The position numbers and the translations under genes are program-made. DNA of 64,000 nucleotides from NCBI RefSeq assembly GCF_042658845.1, contig NZ_JBHSRI010000003.1:124001-188000 (forward strand), read 5' to 3'. Within the stretch, counting starts at the first letter, position 1. Every line of letters begins with the position of its first letter. The DNA comes from Paenisporosarcina macmurdoensis. GTDB lineage: Bacteria > Bacillota > Bacilli > Bacillales_A > Planococcaceae. This document shows, in pieces, positions 40,095 to 48,057 of this stretch. The notes under the pieces are model-generated. The model was not told the DNA's origin and did not search any database. It was given only the letters and a program-made list of their open reading frames with translations.

Positions 40095-40253
40095 TTATAT
40101 TGCATCTCTAATTTTTGCGAATATCGTTACTAATTTTGGTCCTATAGCTGCTAAAACCGCGATAACTCCAATTGCAATTAATCCCACTAACAACCCATAC
40201 TCCGTTAACGCTTGTCCGTCTTCTTCCTTGAAAAGCTTCTTTAATTGATTCAT
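40095..40253 (-). CDS. flp: Flp/Fap major pilin
   Basis: 52 residues. A short basic leader ending EEDG is followed by QALTEYGLLVGLIAIGVIAV, which has the G-Q cleavage site, Glu+5-Tyr+6 pair and single hydrophobic helix of Flp pilins. The mature pilin would have about 39 residues. ATG at 40253 with GGAGG about 9 bases upstream. First gene of the Tad operon; the hairpin at 40051-40078 separates it from the assembly genes. It forms the thin adhesive pilus filament after TadV cleavage and TadA-driven assembly. Confidence 0.93.
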   Translation of the reverse strand: MNQLKKLFKEEDGQALTEYGLLVGLIAIGVIAVLAAIGPKLVTIFAKIRDAI

Positions 40254-40279
40254 CTTTAATTACCTCCAAGTGTTTGATT

Positions 40280-40295
40280 GTTCGGTTTAACGAAC
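40280..40295. promoter_or_regulatory. Inverted repeat upstream of flp
   Basis: GTTCG-GTTTAA-CGAAC, 27 bases before the flp start; possible regulator site or leader hairpin. No clear sigma-A promoter was found next to it. Confidence 0.3.
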
Positions 40296-40387
40296 TTACA
40301 TGAATATATTAAATTTGAACAACATCTAGTACTTAAGAATTAAATTTTTTCGTATAGTGGATTATATGAAATTGAGGAGTGATTACT

Positions 40388-40720
40388 TTGATATACAAAA
40401 GTAAAACAATAAACCTTACAGTGAGGATTAAACATGCAACTACTTTTTGGTCGAGATTTAGAGGTCTTCTATTTTACAAGAGTCCTATAGTTGATGAAGG
40501 GCTCTTAATCACGTCATGCAACTCGATTCATATGTTTTTTATGAGATTCCCAATTGATGTGGTCTTTCTTAATCAAAATAATATAGTAGTGAAAGTAGTC
40601 CTAAACTTGAAACCATGGCGAATTGTTTCACCTGTCCACTCGGCTTATTCCACACTTGAGCTACCTAGCGGCACAATTAGTAAATGGAATATTTGTGAGG
40701 GGGACACGATTGATATATAA
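40388..40720 (+). CDS. DUF192 family protein
   Basis: 110 residues from a TTG at 40388 with GAGGAG 8 bases upstream; a GTG at 40379 overlaps that motif. DUF192 landmarks are HATTFWSRFRGLLFYKS, IHMFFMRFPIDVVFLN and the C-terminal ALELPSG-like STLELPSGTIS. The fold is a small beta barrel of unknown function. It is divergent from the Tad operon; DUF192 genes often sit beside Tad or pilus loci in Firmicutes, so a linked role is possible but unproven. Confidence 0.8.
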   Translation: MIYKSKTINLTVRIKHATTFWSRFRGLLFYKSPIVDEGLLITSCNSIHMFFMRFPIDVVFLNQNNIVVKVVLNLKPWRIVSPVHSAYSTLELPSGTISKWNICEGDTIDI

Positions 40721-40893
40721 GTTCTGACTATGGTTACTCTTTACTCACTATCTACACAAAAGGTTCAACAAATGTGTAGTATGGTTCTTTTCGAACCTAT
40801 GGCACAAAATAGTGCCGTCTTGTTAAAGTAAAAGGTACTACGTATAATAATTTTCATCTAGAAAATACAACATAGAAATTGGAGAGATTAGAA

Positions 40894-41388
40894 ATGACAT
40901 ATCCAAGAGCGTTTTCACACATAGGATTATCAGTCACAAATTTAGAAGAGGCCATAAAATTCTATAACGAAGTAATGGGATGGTATATCGTAATGGAACC
41001 ATCAGAAGTAGTTGAAGAAAGTGATACAGCAATTGGTCAAATGTGCATAGATGTATTTGGAGAAGGTTGGAAAACATTTAATATTGCTCACATGGTAACG
41101 TCAGATGGAATAGGAATAGAATTATTTGAGTTTAGAAATAGTCAAAAGCCAGAAAATAACTTTGAATATTGGAAGAGTGGCGTATTCCACTTCAGTATTC
41201 AAGACCCTGATATTGAAGGAATGGTCAAGAAGATAGTTGCAGCTGGTGGAAAACAACGAATGCCTATCAGAGAATATTATCCTGGGGAAAAGCCATATAG
41301 AATGTGTTATGTAGAAGATCCGTTTGGCATAATATTTGAGGTATATAGCCACAGCTATGAAGTAACTTATTCAAAGGGAGCATACTAA
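40894..41388 (+). CDS. VOC-family (glyoxalase/bleomycin-resistance-like) protein
   Basis: 164 residues from the ATG at 40894 with GGAGAG upstream (a TTG at 40879 overlaps that motif). Metal-site motifs are FSHIGLSVTNLEEAIKFY (His), IGIELFEF (Glu), VFHFSIQDPDI (His) and DPFGIIFEVYS (Glu), so a divalent metal site looks intact. It could be a lactoylglutathione lyase-like or dioxygenase-like enzyme; substrate unknown. Confidence 0.82.
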   Translation: MTYPRAFSHIGLSVTNLEEAIKFYNEVMGWYIVMEPSEVVEESDTAIGQMCIDVFGEGWKTFNIAHMVTSDGIGIELFEFRNSQKPENNFEYWKSGVFHFSIQDPDIEGMVKKIVAAGGKQRMPIREYYPGEKPYRMCYVEDPFGIIFEVYSHSYEVTYSKGAY

Positions 41389-41412
41389 AGTAAAATCATT
41401 CTCCATTTACTA

Positions 41413-41466
41413 AAAAAAGAAGATGTAAGCTAAGTGATTATGTTACTTAGTTCACATCTTTTTCTT
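41413..41466. terminator. Bidirectional terminator between VOC and DHFR-like genes
   Basis: AAGATGT...CTAAGT pairs with ACTTAG...ACATCTT, flanked by A and T runs. Confidence 0.8.
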
Positions 41467-41482
41467 AAAACTTGATGTCTTT

Positions 41483-42016
41483 TCACTTTTTCACTTCGTA
41501 ATGAAGTTCCACGAATTGATTGAAACGCCTCGTTCCTTTTAAAGAAAGTTCCAGTTGATAATCATCCTCTTTAAACAAGGAAATACCTGTTCCAATTAAG
41601 GTAGGTGCAACTGTAAGTATAAATTCGTCTACTAATTTCTCCTTTATAAAACCGTGTAATAATTCTCCCCCACCGACAATCCAGATATTTTCCCCTTCTT
41701 CGTTCTTTAGCTTATTCATAAAACTAACTATATCTTCATTAACAAATTCCACATTTTTGTTTTCACCATTAACTGATCTTGAAAAGACGAAACATTCTTT
41801 ATTACTATATGGGAACGCCTCTGGTTCATGGTTCAGAATCCAATCGTATGTTTTTCTCCCCATTAAAATGGTATCCACAGTCTCATAAAACTCTGAATAG
41901 CCATTATCACCTTCACCTTCAACCTTAAACAGCCAATCTAATGATTCATTTTTTGTCGCAATATACCCATCTAAACTCGTAGCAATGAACAATACTAATT
42001 TCCGTTGACTACTCAT
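41483..42016 (-). CDS. Dihydrofolate reductase-like (RibD C-terminal) protein
   Basis: 177 residues from the ATG at 42016, behind AAGGATGGGG; the frame is open further upstream without a binding site. RibD_C/DHFR fold: KLVLFIATSLDGYIA, ILMGRKTYDWI, WIVGGGELLHGFI (GGG nucleotide loop) and APTLIGTGISLF. It resembles B. subtilis YyaP-type proteins, which are NADPH-binding reductases of unknown substrate. It lies 13 bases behind the GNAT gene, so probably in one operon. Confidence 0.82.
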   Translation of the reverse strand: MSSQRKLVLFIATSLDGYIATKNESLDWLFKVEGEGDNGYSEFYETVDTILMGRKTYDWILNHEPEAFPYSNKECFVFSRSVNGENKNVEFVNEDIVSFMNKLKNEEGENIWIVGGGELLHGFIKEKLVDEFILTVAPTLIGTGISLFKEDDYQLELSLKGTRRFNQFVELHYEVKK

Positions 42017-42029
42017 GAAATCCCCATCC

Positions 42030-42497
42030 TTATATGTTTTTCCCCATTGAAATAGCAGCCGTCTTGTAGCCAAGTTTTTTATAAAGAGAATAAGCATGTT
42101 GATTTTGACCAAAAACACTTAAACCAAGGGATGTTATTCCTGAACTTTTCACCATACCTTCTAATTCTAGAAGAACAGAACTGGCATATCCCATCTTTCT
42201 GAACTCTTCATTAATATAGATATGATAGATATAGGCTCTATCAATATCCGGCTGAATACTATACCAAATCATCCCTACTTTTTCTTTCTGTTCAGTACAG
42301 TGAATATTGTATAAAAATTGACCATCTGAATTTTGCTTATTTGGAAGTAAATCATTCATCAAGTCTTTAGACTCTTCCATTGCTTTGTCTAAGGGAAGAA
42401 CAAAATTCACAGAAAGATCTTGAGCATAGTCTGGTATAAAAAATTCTAGATAATTATCAAATTCCTCTTCATTCATTTTTTCAAATTTCAGCTTCAA
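42030..42497 (-). CDS. GNAT-family N-acetyltransferase
   Basis: 156 residues from a TTG at 42497, 8 bases after AAAGGAG. Motif A, the acetyl-CoA pyrophosphate loop, appears as EEFRKMGYASSVL; the following LGLSVFGQNQHAYSLYKKLGYKTAA is the typical GNAT C-terminal half with the conserved N-x-x-A-x-x-L-Y. The substrate is unknown. Upstream of the DHFR-like gene in the same direction. Confidence 0.82.
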   Translation of the reverse strand: MKLKFEKMNEEEFDNYLEFFIPDYAQDLSVNFVLPLDKAMEESKDLMNDLLPNKQNSDGQFLYNIHCTEQKEKVGMIWYSIQPDIDRAYIYHIYINEEFRKMGYASSVLLELEGMVKSSGITSLGLSVFGQNQHAYSLYKKLGYKTAAISMGKNI

Positions 42498-42690
42498 CAA
42501 AAACACTCCTTTATCATTGCAATTTATATACGGCCGTAAAGTTTGAATCAATAATAAAGCAACATATAATTCCTCCTATTTAAAAGCCATACTAAAATCA
42601 ATGAGGATACTTTTATTTAGTATGGCTATTCTTAAAATATCCGTTTTAAAAATGATTTTATCATATTGATGTTTAGATTCAGTTCATAAA

Positions 42691-42990
42691 TTAGGACACA
42701 TTAAGCAGATTCCAATATAAAGCAAAGTAACCTACCATAACAATTAGTGAAAATACTGTTCCCCATAGTGCATTTTCTCCTATGCTTTTTCTTCTTATCG
42801 CTGAAAACAGAAAAACTATTAGGTTAGGAGACGCTCCAATTGCTGAAAAAACTAATAAAAATTTAATTATTTCGATTTTAGGGGGACGACCCGTTGCTGA
42901 ACCAAAACCCATGACAGCACCGAAATACATCATAAAATGAAAGCCAACTAAAAGTATATTTATTAGCAAATACTTCTTAAACGTTTTCAA
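42691..42990 (-). CDS. Small three-TM membrane protein (tandem copy 2)
   Basis: 99 residues with three hydrophobic segments (about 8-30, 44-63, 76-95). Nearly collinear, without gaps, with the product of 43095-43394: both begin M-T-F-K-K-Y-L-L, share MGFGS, GASPNL and ENALW, and end in VFSLIVMVGYF. A recent tandem duplication: the upstream regions, including the CCTCCTTTTTCATTTCACT-type stretch, are also alike. Family not recognised. Confidence 0.7.
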   Translation of the reverse strand: MKTFKKYLLINILLVGFHFMMYFGAVMGFGSATGRPPKIEIIKFLLVFSAIGASPNLIVFLFSAIRRKSIGENALWGTVFSLIVMVGYFALYWNLLNVS

Positions 42991-43094
42991 AAGTCCCCCT
43001 CCTTTTTCATTTCACTATGTTAGTAATTAGAGGGAAATACTTTTTACTATGTAAATTCTAACTACATAGGCTGTCCTGATTGTTTCAAAAACAA

Positions 43095-43394
43095 TCACGA
43101 CATCCTGAGCAGCTCCCAAAATACTGTGAAATAACCTACCATAACAATCAATGAAAACACTAATGCCCATAGCGCATTTTCTACAATATTCTTCTTTTTA
43201 AATAAGGAATATAGAAAGATAAAAAGGTTAGGAGAAGCTCCAGTAACAGACATCATAAGAATTGCTTGAAAAACCACAATTTGAGGCGGATTAGAGCTCA
43301 CACTTCCAAAACCCATGGCTGCTGTGAAGTACATCAAAATATGAAAGCCAATTAAAAGGATATTACTTAGCAAATACTTCTTAAACGTTTCCAA
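43095..43394 (-). CDS. Small three-TM membrane protein (tandem copy 1)
   Basis: 99 residues, three membrane segments, paralog of 42691-42990 with roughly 60 percent identical residues by eye. Loops between segments are basic (FKKKNIVEN), which places them inside the cell by the positive-inside rule. GGAGGTGG precedes the ATG. No catalytic motif. The function may be transport-accessory or stress-related; nothing in the sequence decides. Confidence 0.7.
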   Translation of the reverse strand: METFKKYLLSNILLIGFHILMYFTAAMGFGSVSSNPPQIVVFQAILMMSVTGASPNLFIFLYSLFKKKNIVENALWALVFSLIVMVGYFTVFWELLRMS

Positions 43395-43451
43395 AAATCC
43401 ACCTCCTTTTTCATTTCACTTTGTTCTAGTATTGATAGGATAGATTTCTAG

Positions 43452-43571
43452 TTAAATAATGTCTTTTTCTCTATTTAGTCTTTCCACTTCGTTTTCCAAA
43501 TAATTTAGACGTCTATTGATTCTATAAATAATCGGCAAATAGGCAATTACCACAAAGATTAACCATCCCAT
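43452..43571 (-). CDS. 39-aa membrane peptide with coiled-coil tail
   Basis: The product begins MGWLIFVVIAYLPIIY, a single membrane helix, followed by RINRRLNYLENEVERLNRE, a Leu-heptad coiled coil, and ends in Ile-Ile. ATG at 43571 with GGGAG 8 bases upstream. It follows the alpha/beta hydrolase gene by 33 bases in the same direction and may be in its operon. It has a good binding site, sensible composition and an organised structure, so I think it is a real small gene. Confidence 0.6.
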   Translation of the reverse strand: MGWLIFVVIAYLPIIYRINRRLNYLENEVERLNREKDII

Positions 43572-43604
43572 GTTCTAAGCTCCCTTTTGATATCGATAAG
43601 TTAA

Positions 43605-44327
43605 TTAAACTTGATCTCCCTTACTTATAAATAGGTCTAGTACTTTTGAGTATATTTCTGGTTGATCAGAATGAATTAAGTGGCCTGCAAAGGGAATGAT
43701 TGATACGTGCACATTCTCTTTCATTAACGGGTACACGATAGCTCCTTTTGTTTCGTCTTTATTTACTTCACCAACCATATATAGCACAGGGCACGCAATG
43801 CCATCCAAATCTTTTGTCTCTTCAAATGGATACCATTCTTCATTTCTCCCCATATAGAGGAACTGCTTCCAATCAGATTTATGTACACGATCAAAGTATT
43901 TTACCGATTCTTCATGATGTAATAATTGAGTCTGACCTTCTACGTTTTCATTGTGTAATTCCAGCCAGTTATCTGGTTTCTCCGGTAAAACACCAGAAAT
44001 GCATAAACTTTTTGCGTTTTGCGGGAACATTTTAGCAAAGTATAAGCCCACTAATGCACCCAAAGAACACCCAACAATATGTGCTGATTCCACTTCTAAA
44101 TGATTGAGAGTTTCAAGTAAATCTTTTGCAGAGTCCTCAAAGAAATTCGAAATATCATCTTCAATTGATTTACCATGTCCTCTTAAATCCGGAAGAATAA
44201 CTTTAAAATTATTTTTAAAATATTCTCTCTGATATGTAAAATCAAGTAAACCAGTTTGTAATCCCGTATGAAGGAATACAAGTGGTTCCCCATCCCCAAA
44301 AACTTCCGTATGTAATAACAAAGTCAT
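43605..44327 (-). CDS. Alpha/beta hydrolase
   Basis: 240 residues. VFLHTGLQTGLLDF (oxyanion region), LPDLRGHGKS, nucleophile elbow VGCSLGAL (Ser88), acid in VLYMVGEVNKDE and His in IPFAGHLIHSDQPE. Cytoplasmic. The cap between strands 6 and 7 is short. Substrate unknown; typical of carboxylesterase or MhpC-like enzymes. Confidence 0.83.
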   Translation of the reverse strand: MTLLLHTEVFGDGEPLVFLHTGLQTGLLDFTYQREYFKNNFKVILPDLRGHGKSIEDDISNFFEDSAKDLLETLNHLEVESAHIVGCSLGALVGLYFAKMFPQNAKSLCISGVLPEKPDNWLELHNENVEGQTQLLHHEESVKYFDRVHKSDWKQFLYMGRNEEWYPFEETKDLDGIACPVLYMVGEVNKDETKGAIVYPLMKENVHVSIIPFAGHLIHSDQPEIYSKVLDLFISKGDQV

Positions 44328-44672
44328 CCCACTTTTCTAAGTTGTTTTTTTATTAACTGTTAAATTAATTTAAGAGCGCCATATTCTTTGTCATAGTGGT
44401 TACCCATCTGAACTCATTACCATTGCCAATAGCATAAATAATGTCCACCCAATGACTATTATGAAGGTAGTCTTAATCAGTATCATTCTTAACCATCTTC
44501 ACTTAGGTAAGAATGATAAGAAATGTGCTACGAAACTGAGGATTATACTTTATCTCCGTATCTTCAATAATTATTACATTCGCTAAAAATGCTCATATCC
44601 CTTTAAATCCCAATTTCGTTTTATTCTTTCACACCTTTGTTACTCTAAAGATTTCCTGATATTAAACAAAAG
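44328..44672. other. Intergenic stretch with a possible 28-codon peptide gene
   Basis: No firm gene. The only interesting content is the hydrophobic micro-frame at 44400-44486 (separate entry). Confidence 0.4.
44400..44486 (-). CDS. Possible 28-aa single-TM peptide
   Basis: MILIKTTFIIVIGWTLFMLL followed by AMVMSSDG: a clean membrane helix with a short polar tail. The ATG at 44486 is preceded only by a weak GAAGATGG. It could be a small membrane regulator or a toxin-like peptide, or chance. Confidence 0.3.
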   Translation of the reverse strand: MILIKTTFIIVIGWTLFMLLAMVMSSDG

Positions 44673-44706
44673 AAAAGCAGCCGAATATGTACTTTCGGCT
44701 GCTTTT
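44673..44706 (-). terminator. Terminator after the acetyltransferase pseudogene
   Basis: AAAAGCAGCCGAA pairs perfectly with TTCGGCTGCTTTT. Confidence 0.85.
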
Positions 44707-44731
44707 GAATTTAGTATTAAACTGAGATGGG

Positions 44732-45294
44732 CTAATTCTGATTAAATTCATCTTTCAGAACGCCCATTAAAATGGAGTCATAATATTGTCCATTATAAAA
44801 GAGTTCATCTCTGACTATTCCTTCTTGTTTAAATCCAAGCTTTTCATATGACTTCTTTCCTCTAGTATTGTAAGAAAAGACATTCAATCCTATCCTATGT
44901 AAATTTAATATTTCAAATCCGAATTTTAGTAGCAATGACATCGCTTCAGTACCATAACCTTTGCCCCAAAATTCACGATTGAATATAGAGACTCGAACTA
45001 CAGAGTTTCGATTTTTGTGATCAATATCCAACATGGCTATATCTCCAATAGGTTGATCATTTTCCTGCAAAAAATTATTATGTCTACCCTGCTACTATCT
45101 TCTGATATGTTTTCAAACCATTTTTGAACTCCTAATCGACTAAATACAACTTGTGTTCCTGTTAGTCTCCTAACCTCCTTGTCCCAAAGAGCTTTAGCAT
45201 AGAACAAATCTAAGTCTTCATTTTCTATTGGTCTAAGATAAACTCTTTTACCCTCTAAGAATTTAATTGCTTCGTATTTTTCTGGAACTTTCAT
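44732..45294 (-). pseudogene. GNAT acetyltransferase (RimJ/RimL type), frameshifted
   Basis: The N-terminal frame (45294 to about 45070) encodes GKRVYLRPIENEDLDLFY... and VVFSRLGVQKWFENI; the C-terminal frame (to 44732) continues with NDQPIGDIAMLDIDHKNR, GKGYGTEAMSLLLKFGF (acetyl-CoA loop) and YEKLGFKQEG. The two join at a run of six A on the + strand (45069-45074): one extra base there would restore a single product of about 187 residues. Either a recent inactivation, a sequencing error in a homopolymer, or slippage. The C-terminal frame also has its own possible starts. Confidence 0.75.
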
Positions 45295-45394
45295 GTTGAT
45301 CACCTTTTTACCATTTATTTTCCACGATGTTTAGGAATAATTACATACTCCCTTAAAATAGTTCTTCAACTGCAACGTTCTGAAGTCACTTCAT

Positions 45395-46477
45395 TTATTC
45401 TCCCGACAACTTATATACATCCTGTCTAGAATGAAATCCATCGGCAATAATCGTATCATCGATATTTAACTGATCCACTGCAATTGGCGATAGTAGAAAC
45501 GATGGCACTTCTATTTTTCCGTTATTCACTTTTTGGTATTCTCCTACGGTTTCGCCTTTTGCTAGTGCGACCGCAAGCCGTGCTGCCTCGTCAGTTAGCG
45601 CTTTTATCGGTTTATAGACGGTCATTGATTGAGTACCTTCAACAATGCGTTGTGCGGCTGCTAGTTCTGCGTCTTGTCCAGCTACTGGAACTTTCCCTGC
45701 AAGCCCTTGTTCCATCAATGCCTGAATGACACCGCCAGCTGTTGCGTCATTAGCAGCGATGACTGCGTCAATTTGATTCCCATTCGCTTTTAATGCTGAT
45801 TGCATGTTTGCCAATGCATTAGCAGGTAGCCAATCCTTCGTCCATTGGTCATATACAATCTTAATGTCACCTTTTTCGATTAACGGCTGAAGCACGTTGA
45901 ATACGCCTTTCTTCAATAAATGCGCATTATTATCCGTAATAGCCCCTCCGATAAACACATAGTTGCCTTTTGGAACCAACTTGGTCATTGCTTTCGCCTG
46001 CATTTCCCCTACTTTCTCATTATCAAAAGAAACATATAAATCAATATCCGCGTTTTTCACTAAACGATCATACGCGATGACTTTAATTCCTGCCAAGTGA
46101 GCTTTATGAACGATTGTTGCAGTCGATTCAGCGTTGTGAGGAACAAGAATGAGAAGATCAACACCTTGGCTAATAAGGGTTTCTGCTTGAGAAATTTGTA
46201 ACGCATCATCGCCGTTTGCTGCCATAATCACAACTTCCGCTCCTAACGCTTCAACTGACTCTTTGAACAGATCCCTATCTCTAAGCCAGCGTTCCTCCTG
46301 TAAAGTATCCATAGAAAAACCAATTTTGATTTTTTCATTAGTAGACGCTTCACTTTGCGGAGGACTAATCCGCTCCTCTTTCGTGGGTTTGGCTACTTCT
46401 TTTGCACAAGCCGAAGCGATGAACATGAATACCAATGCGAGCAGGAGGAGTCTCCCTTTGATCAATATCTGTCTCAT
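45395..46477 (-). CDS. Sugar-binding lipoprotein (XylF-like) at the end of the sensing operon
   Basis: 360 residues. Signal peptide with lipobox ASAC; then a type 1 periplasmic binding protein fold (KIKIGFSMDTLQEERWLRDRD, AETLISQGVDLLILVPHN, VIAYDRLVKNADIDLYVSFDN, NYVFIGGAITDNNA, AVIAANDATAGGVIQAL, VAGQDAELAAAQRI). These motifs are those of D-xylose and related pentose-binding proteins. It follows the response regulator gene by 35 bases. A second transport-type binding protein besides that at 53550; it may feed the same permease with another sugar. Confidence 0.87.
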   Translation of the reverse strand: MRQILIKGRLLLLALVFMFIASACAKEVAKPTKEERISPPQSEASTNEKIKIGFSMDTLQEERWLRDRDLFKESVEALGAEVVIMAANGDDALQISQAETLISQGVDLLILVPHNAESTATIVHKAHLAGIKVIAYDRLVKNADIDLYVSFDNEKVGEMQAKAMTKLVPKGNYVFIGGAITDNNAHLLKKGVFNVLQPLIEKGDIKIVYDQWTKDWLPANALANMQSALKANGNQIDAVIAANDATAGGVIQALMEQGLAGKVPVAGQDAELAAAQRIVEGTQSMTVYKPIKALTDEAARLAVALAKGETVGEYQKVNNGKIEVPSFLLSPIAVDQLNIDDTIIADGFHSRQDVYKLSGE

Positions 46478-46512
46478 CGGCTTCTCTCCTTTTGCGGTTA
46501 TGTTTTTCCTTG

Positions 46513-48057
46513 TCAGTCCTTTTTGCCCAAAAGACTATTTCGGTATTCTTTCGGGGAAACACTACACATTTTTTTAAATACCTTACTGAAATAATTGGGT
46601 TCGTGATAACCGACTTCAAAGGTGATTTCTTTTAAGCTTTTCTCGGGATCACTTAGTAATTTCTTGGCTTTTTCAATCCTACATTCAGTTAAGAAATCGA
46701 TGTAATTGATGCCCAGCTTTTCCTTGAACATTTTACTAATGTAAATCGGACTCAAATCTACTTTTCTTCCTAACGCGTCTAAAGAAATATCTTCATGTGA
46801 ATGGTCGAAAATATATTGTTTGATTTGATGAATCTTATCCACTTCTACTTGATCATAGTGTTCTACATATGATTGCTGCATTTGCCCAAGTAAATGTTCG
46901 GTCTCTGCTCGAAGTTGTCGATAATCTTGCGCTTGGAAGGAATAGAAAGGTGCATCCGTTTCAATGCCCATCTCGCTCATGACGCGCGTTGTGATCCAAA
47001 GTAGTTCCAGTACACGTTGTTGTGTTTGCAGTAAGATGGCACCCTCGTTTTCGTAACGATGAGTTAAATCCATCACTCTTACCCTTACTTGCTCCCATTG
47101 CCCGAGGCGGATTTGTTCAAAAAACTGTTTTTCCAATTGTTTGGCTTCTTGACCGTCGCTTATGGGATTCAATGCTGGCACATCTGAATAAAAGCGATAT
47201 TTAACGGGACGTGTTGTATCCATTGTTGCTATTAATGATTCCTGATAGGATTGTCTAATTTGGTCCAGCGAATCACAGACGTTGCCAATTCCAATAAACC
47301 ATCCTTCTACTAAATTAGATTTCTTCGCTATAGAGAGAATTTCATTAGCAAGGAAAATCACTTGAGAACGGAACGACTTGTCAGGCTGGCGAAAGACAAT
47401 AATGGGGAGTTGACGACCGTATAAAGCCCCTACCCAGCCGCTTCCCGTCTGCCTAACCTTATCTTTTATGGCAGAATAGTATTTTTCTGAACCTGAAGGT
47501 AACAAGATGACCATAACAAATTTTTCATTCGTCGACCGAATGTCCAACATCTCAACGAGCATGTCTATATGGACTTCATGCACATGATCAAATAATAATT
47601 GAGTGACAACGTCGGTTTCAACGAGTGTCAATGCATTTTGCATGGCTTCTTGTTGAAACTTACTCGTTGCTAGTGAATTCTGTTCGATTTCACTTTGCTT
47701 TAGCACTTTTCCAACCGTGGCGACGATTTCGCTGGCTTTACTAGGTTTCAGTAAATAGTCTTTTACACCAAGCTTAATCGCTTGTCGCGCGTAATCAAAC
47801 ATATCAAAAGCTGTCACCATCACGAATTTGATGTCTGGATGATCCGCACTTATTTGCTCTACTGCTTCAAGACCGTTCATCCCGGGCATCATAATATCCA
47901 TTAAGATTAATTCCGGTTTAAACTCACCGGCCATTTCGACAGCGACCTTGCCGTTTTTCGCTTGTTTAATCTCGAGCTCTGGGTAAGCTTTGTGCAAGAT
48001 TGCTTGCATTCCTTCCCGCTCGATTGGTTCGTCATCTACGATCAGGAGCTTTCTCAT
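46513..48057 (-). CDS. YesN-type response regulator with AraC DNA-binding domain
   Basis: 514 residues. Receiver domain (about 1-122; LLIVDDEPIEREG, phospho-Asp in LILMDIMMPGMNG, Lys in YLLKPSKASE), a long middle region (about 125-405) and two AraC-type helix-turn-helices at the C-terminus (DALGRKVDLSPIYISKMFKEK, ITFEVGYHEPNYFSKVFKKM). Starts 26 bases inside the kinase gene. The partner kinase is adjacent, and it should activate the sugar transporter operon. Confidence 0.9.
   Translation of the reverse strand: MRKLLIVDDEPIEREGMQAILHKAYPELEIKQAKNGKVAVEMAGEFKPELILMDIMMPGMNGLEAVEQISADHPDIKFVMVTAFDMFDYARQAIKLGVKDYLLKPSKASEIVATVGKVLKQSEIEQNSLATSKFQQEAMQNALTLVETDVVTQLLFDHVHEVHIDMLVEMLDIRSTNEKFVMVILLPSGSEKYYSAIKDKVRQTGSGWVGALYGRQLPIIVFRQPDKSFRSQVIFLANEILSIAKKSNLVEGWFIGIGNVCDSLDQIRQSYQESLIATMDTTRPVKYRFYSDVPALNPISDGQEAKQLEKQFFEQIRLGQWEQVRVRVMDLTHRYENEGAILLQTQQRVLELLWITTRVMSEMGIETDAPFYSFQAQDYRQLRAETEHLLGQMQQSYVEHYDQVEVDKIHQIKQYIFDHSHEDISLDALGRKVDLSPIYISKMFKEKLGINYIDFLTECRIEKAKKLLSDPEKSLKEITFEVGYHEPNYFSKVFKKMCSVSPKEYRNSLLGKKD

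Noticed and set aside
40783..40798. Hairpin GGTTC-TTTT-CGAACC after the DUF192 gene as a terminator
   Set aside because: Short stem without a T run; could be chance.
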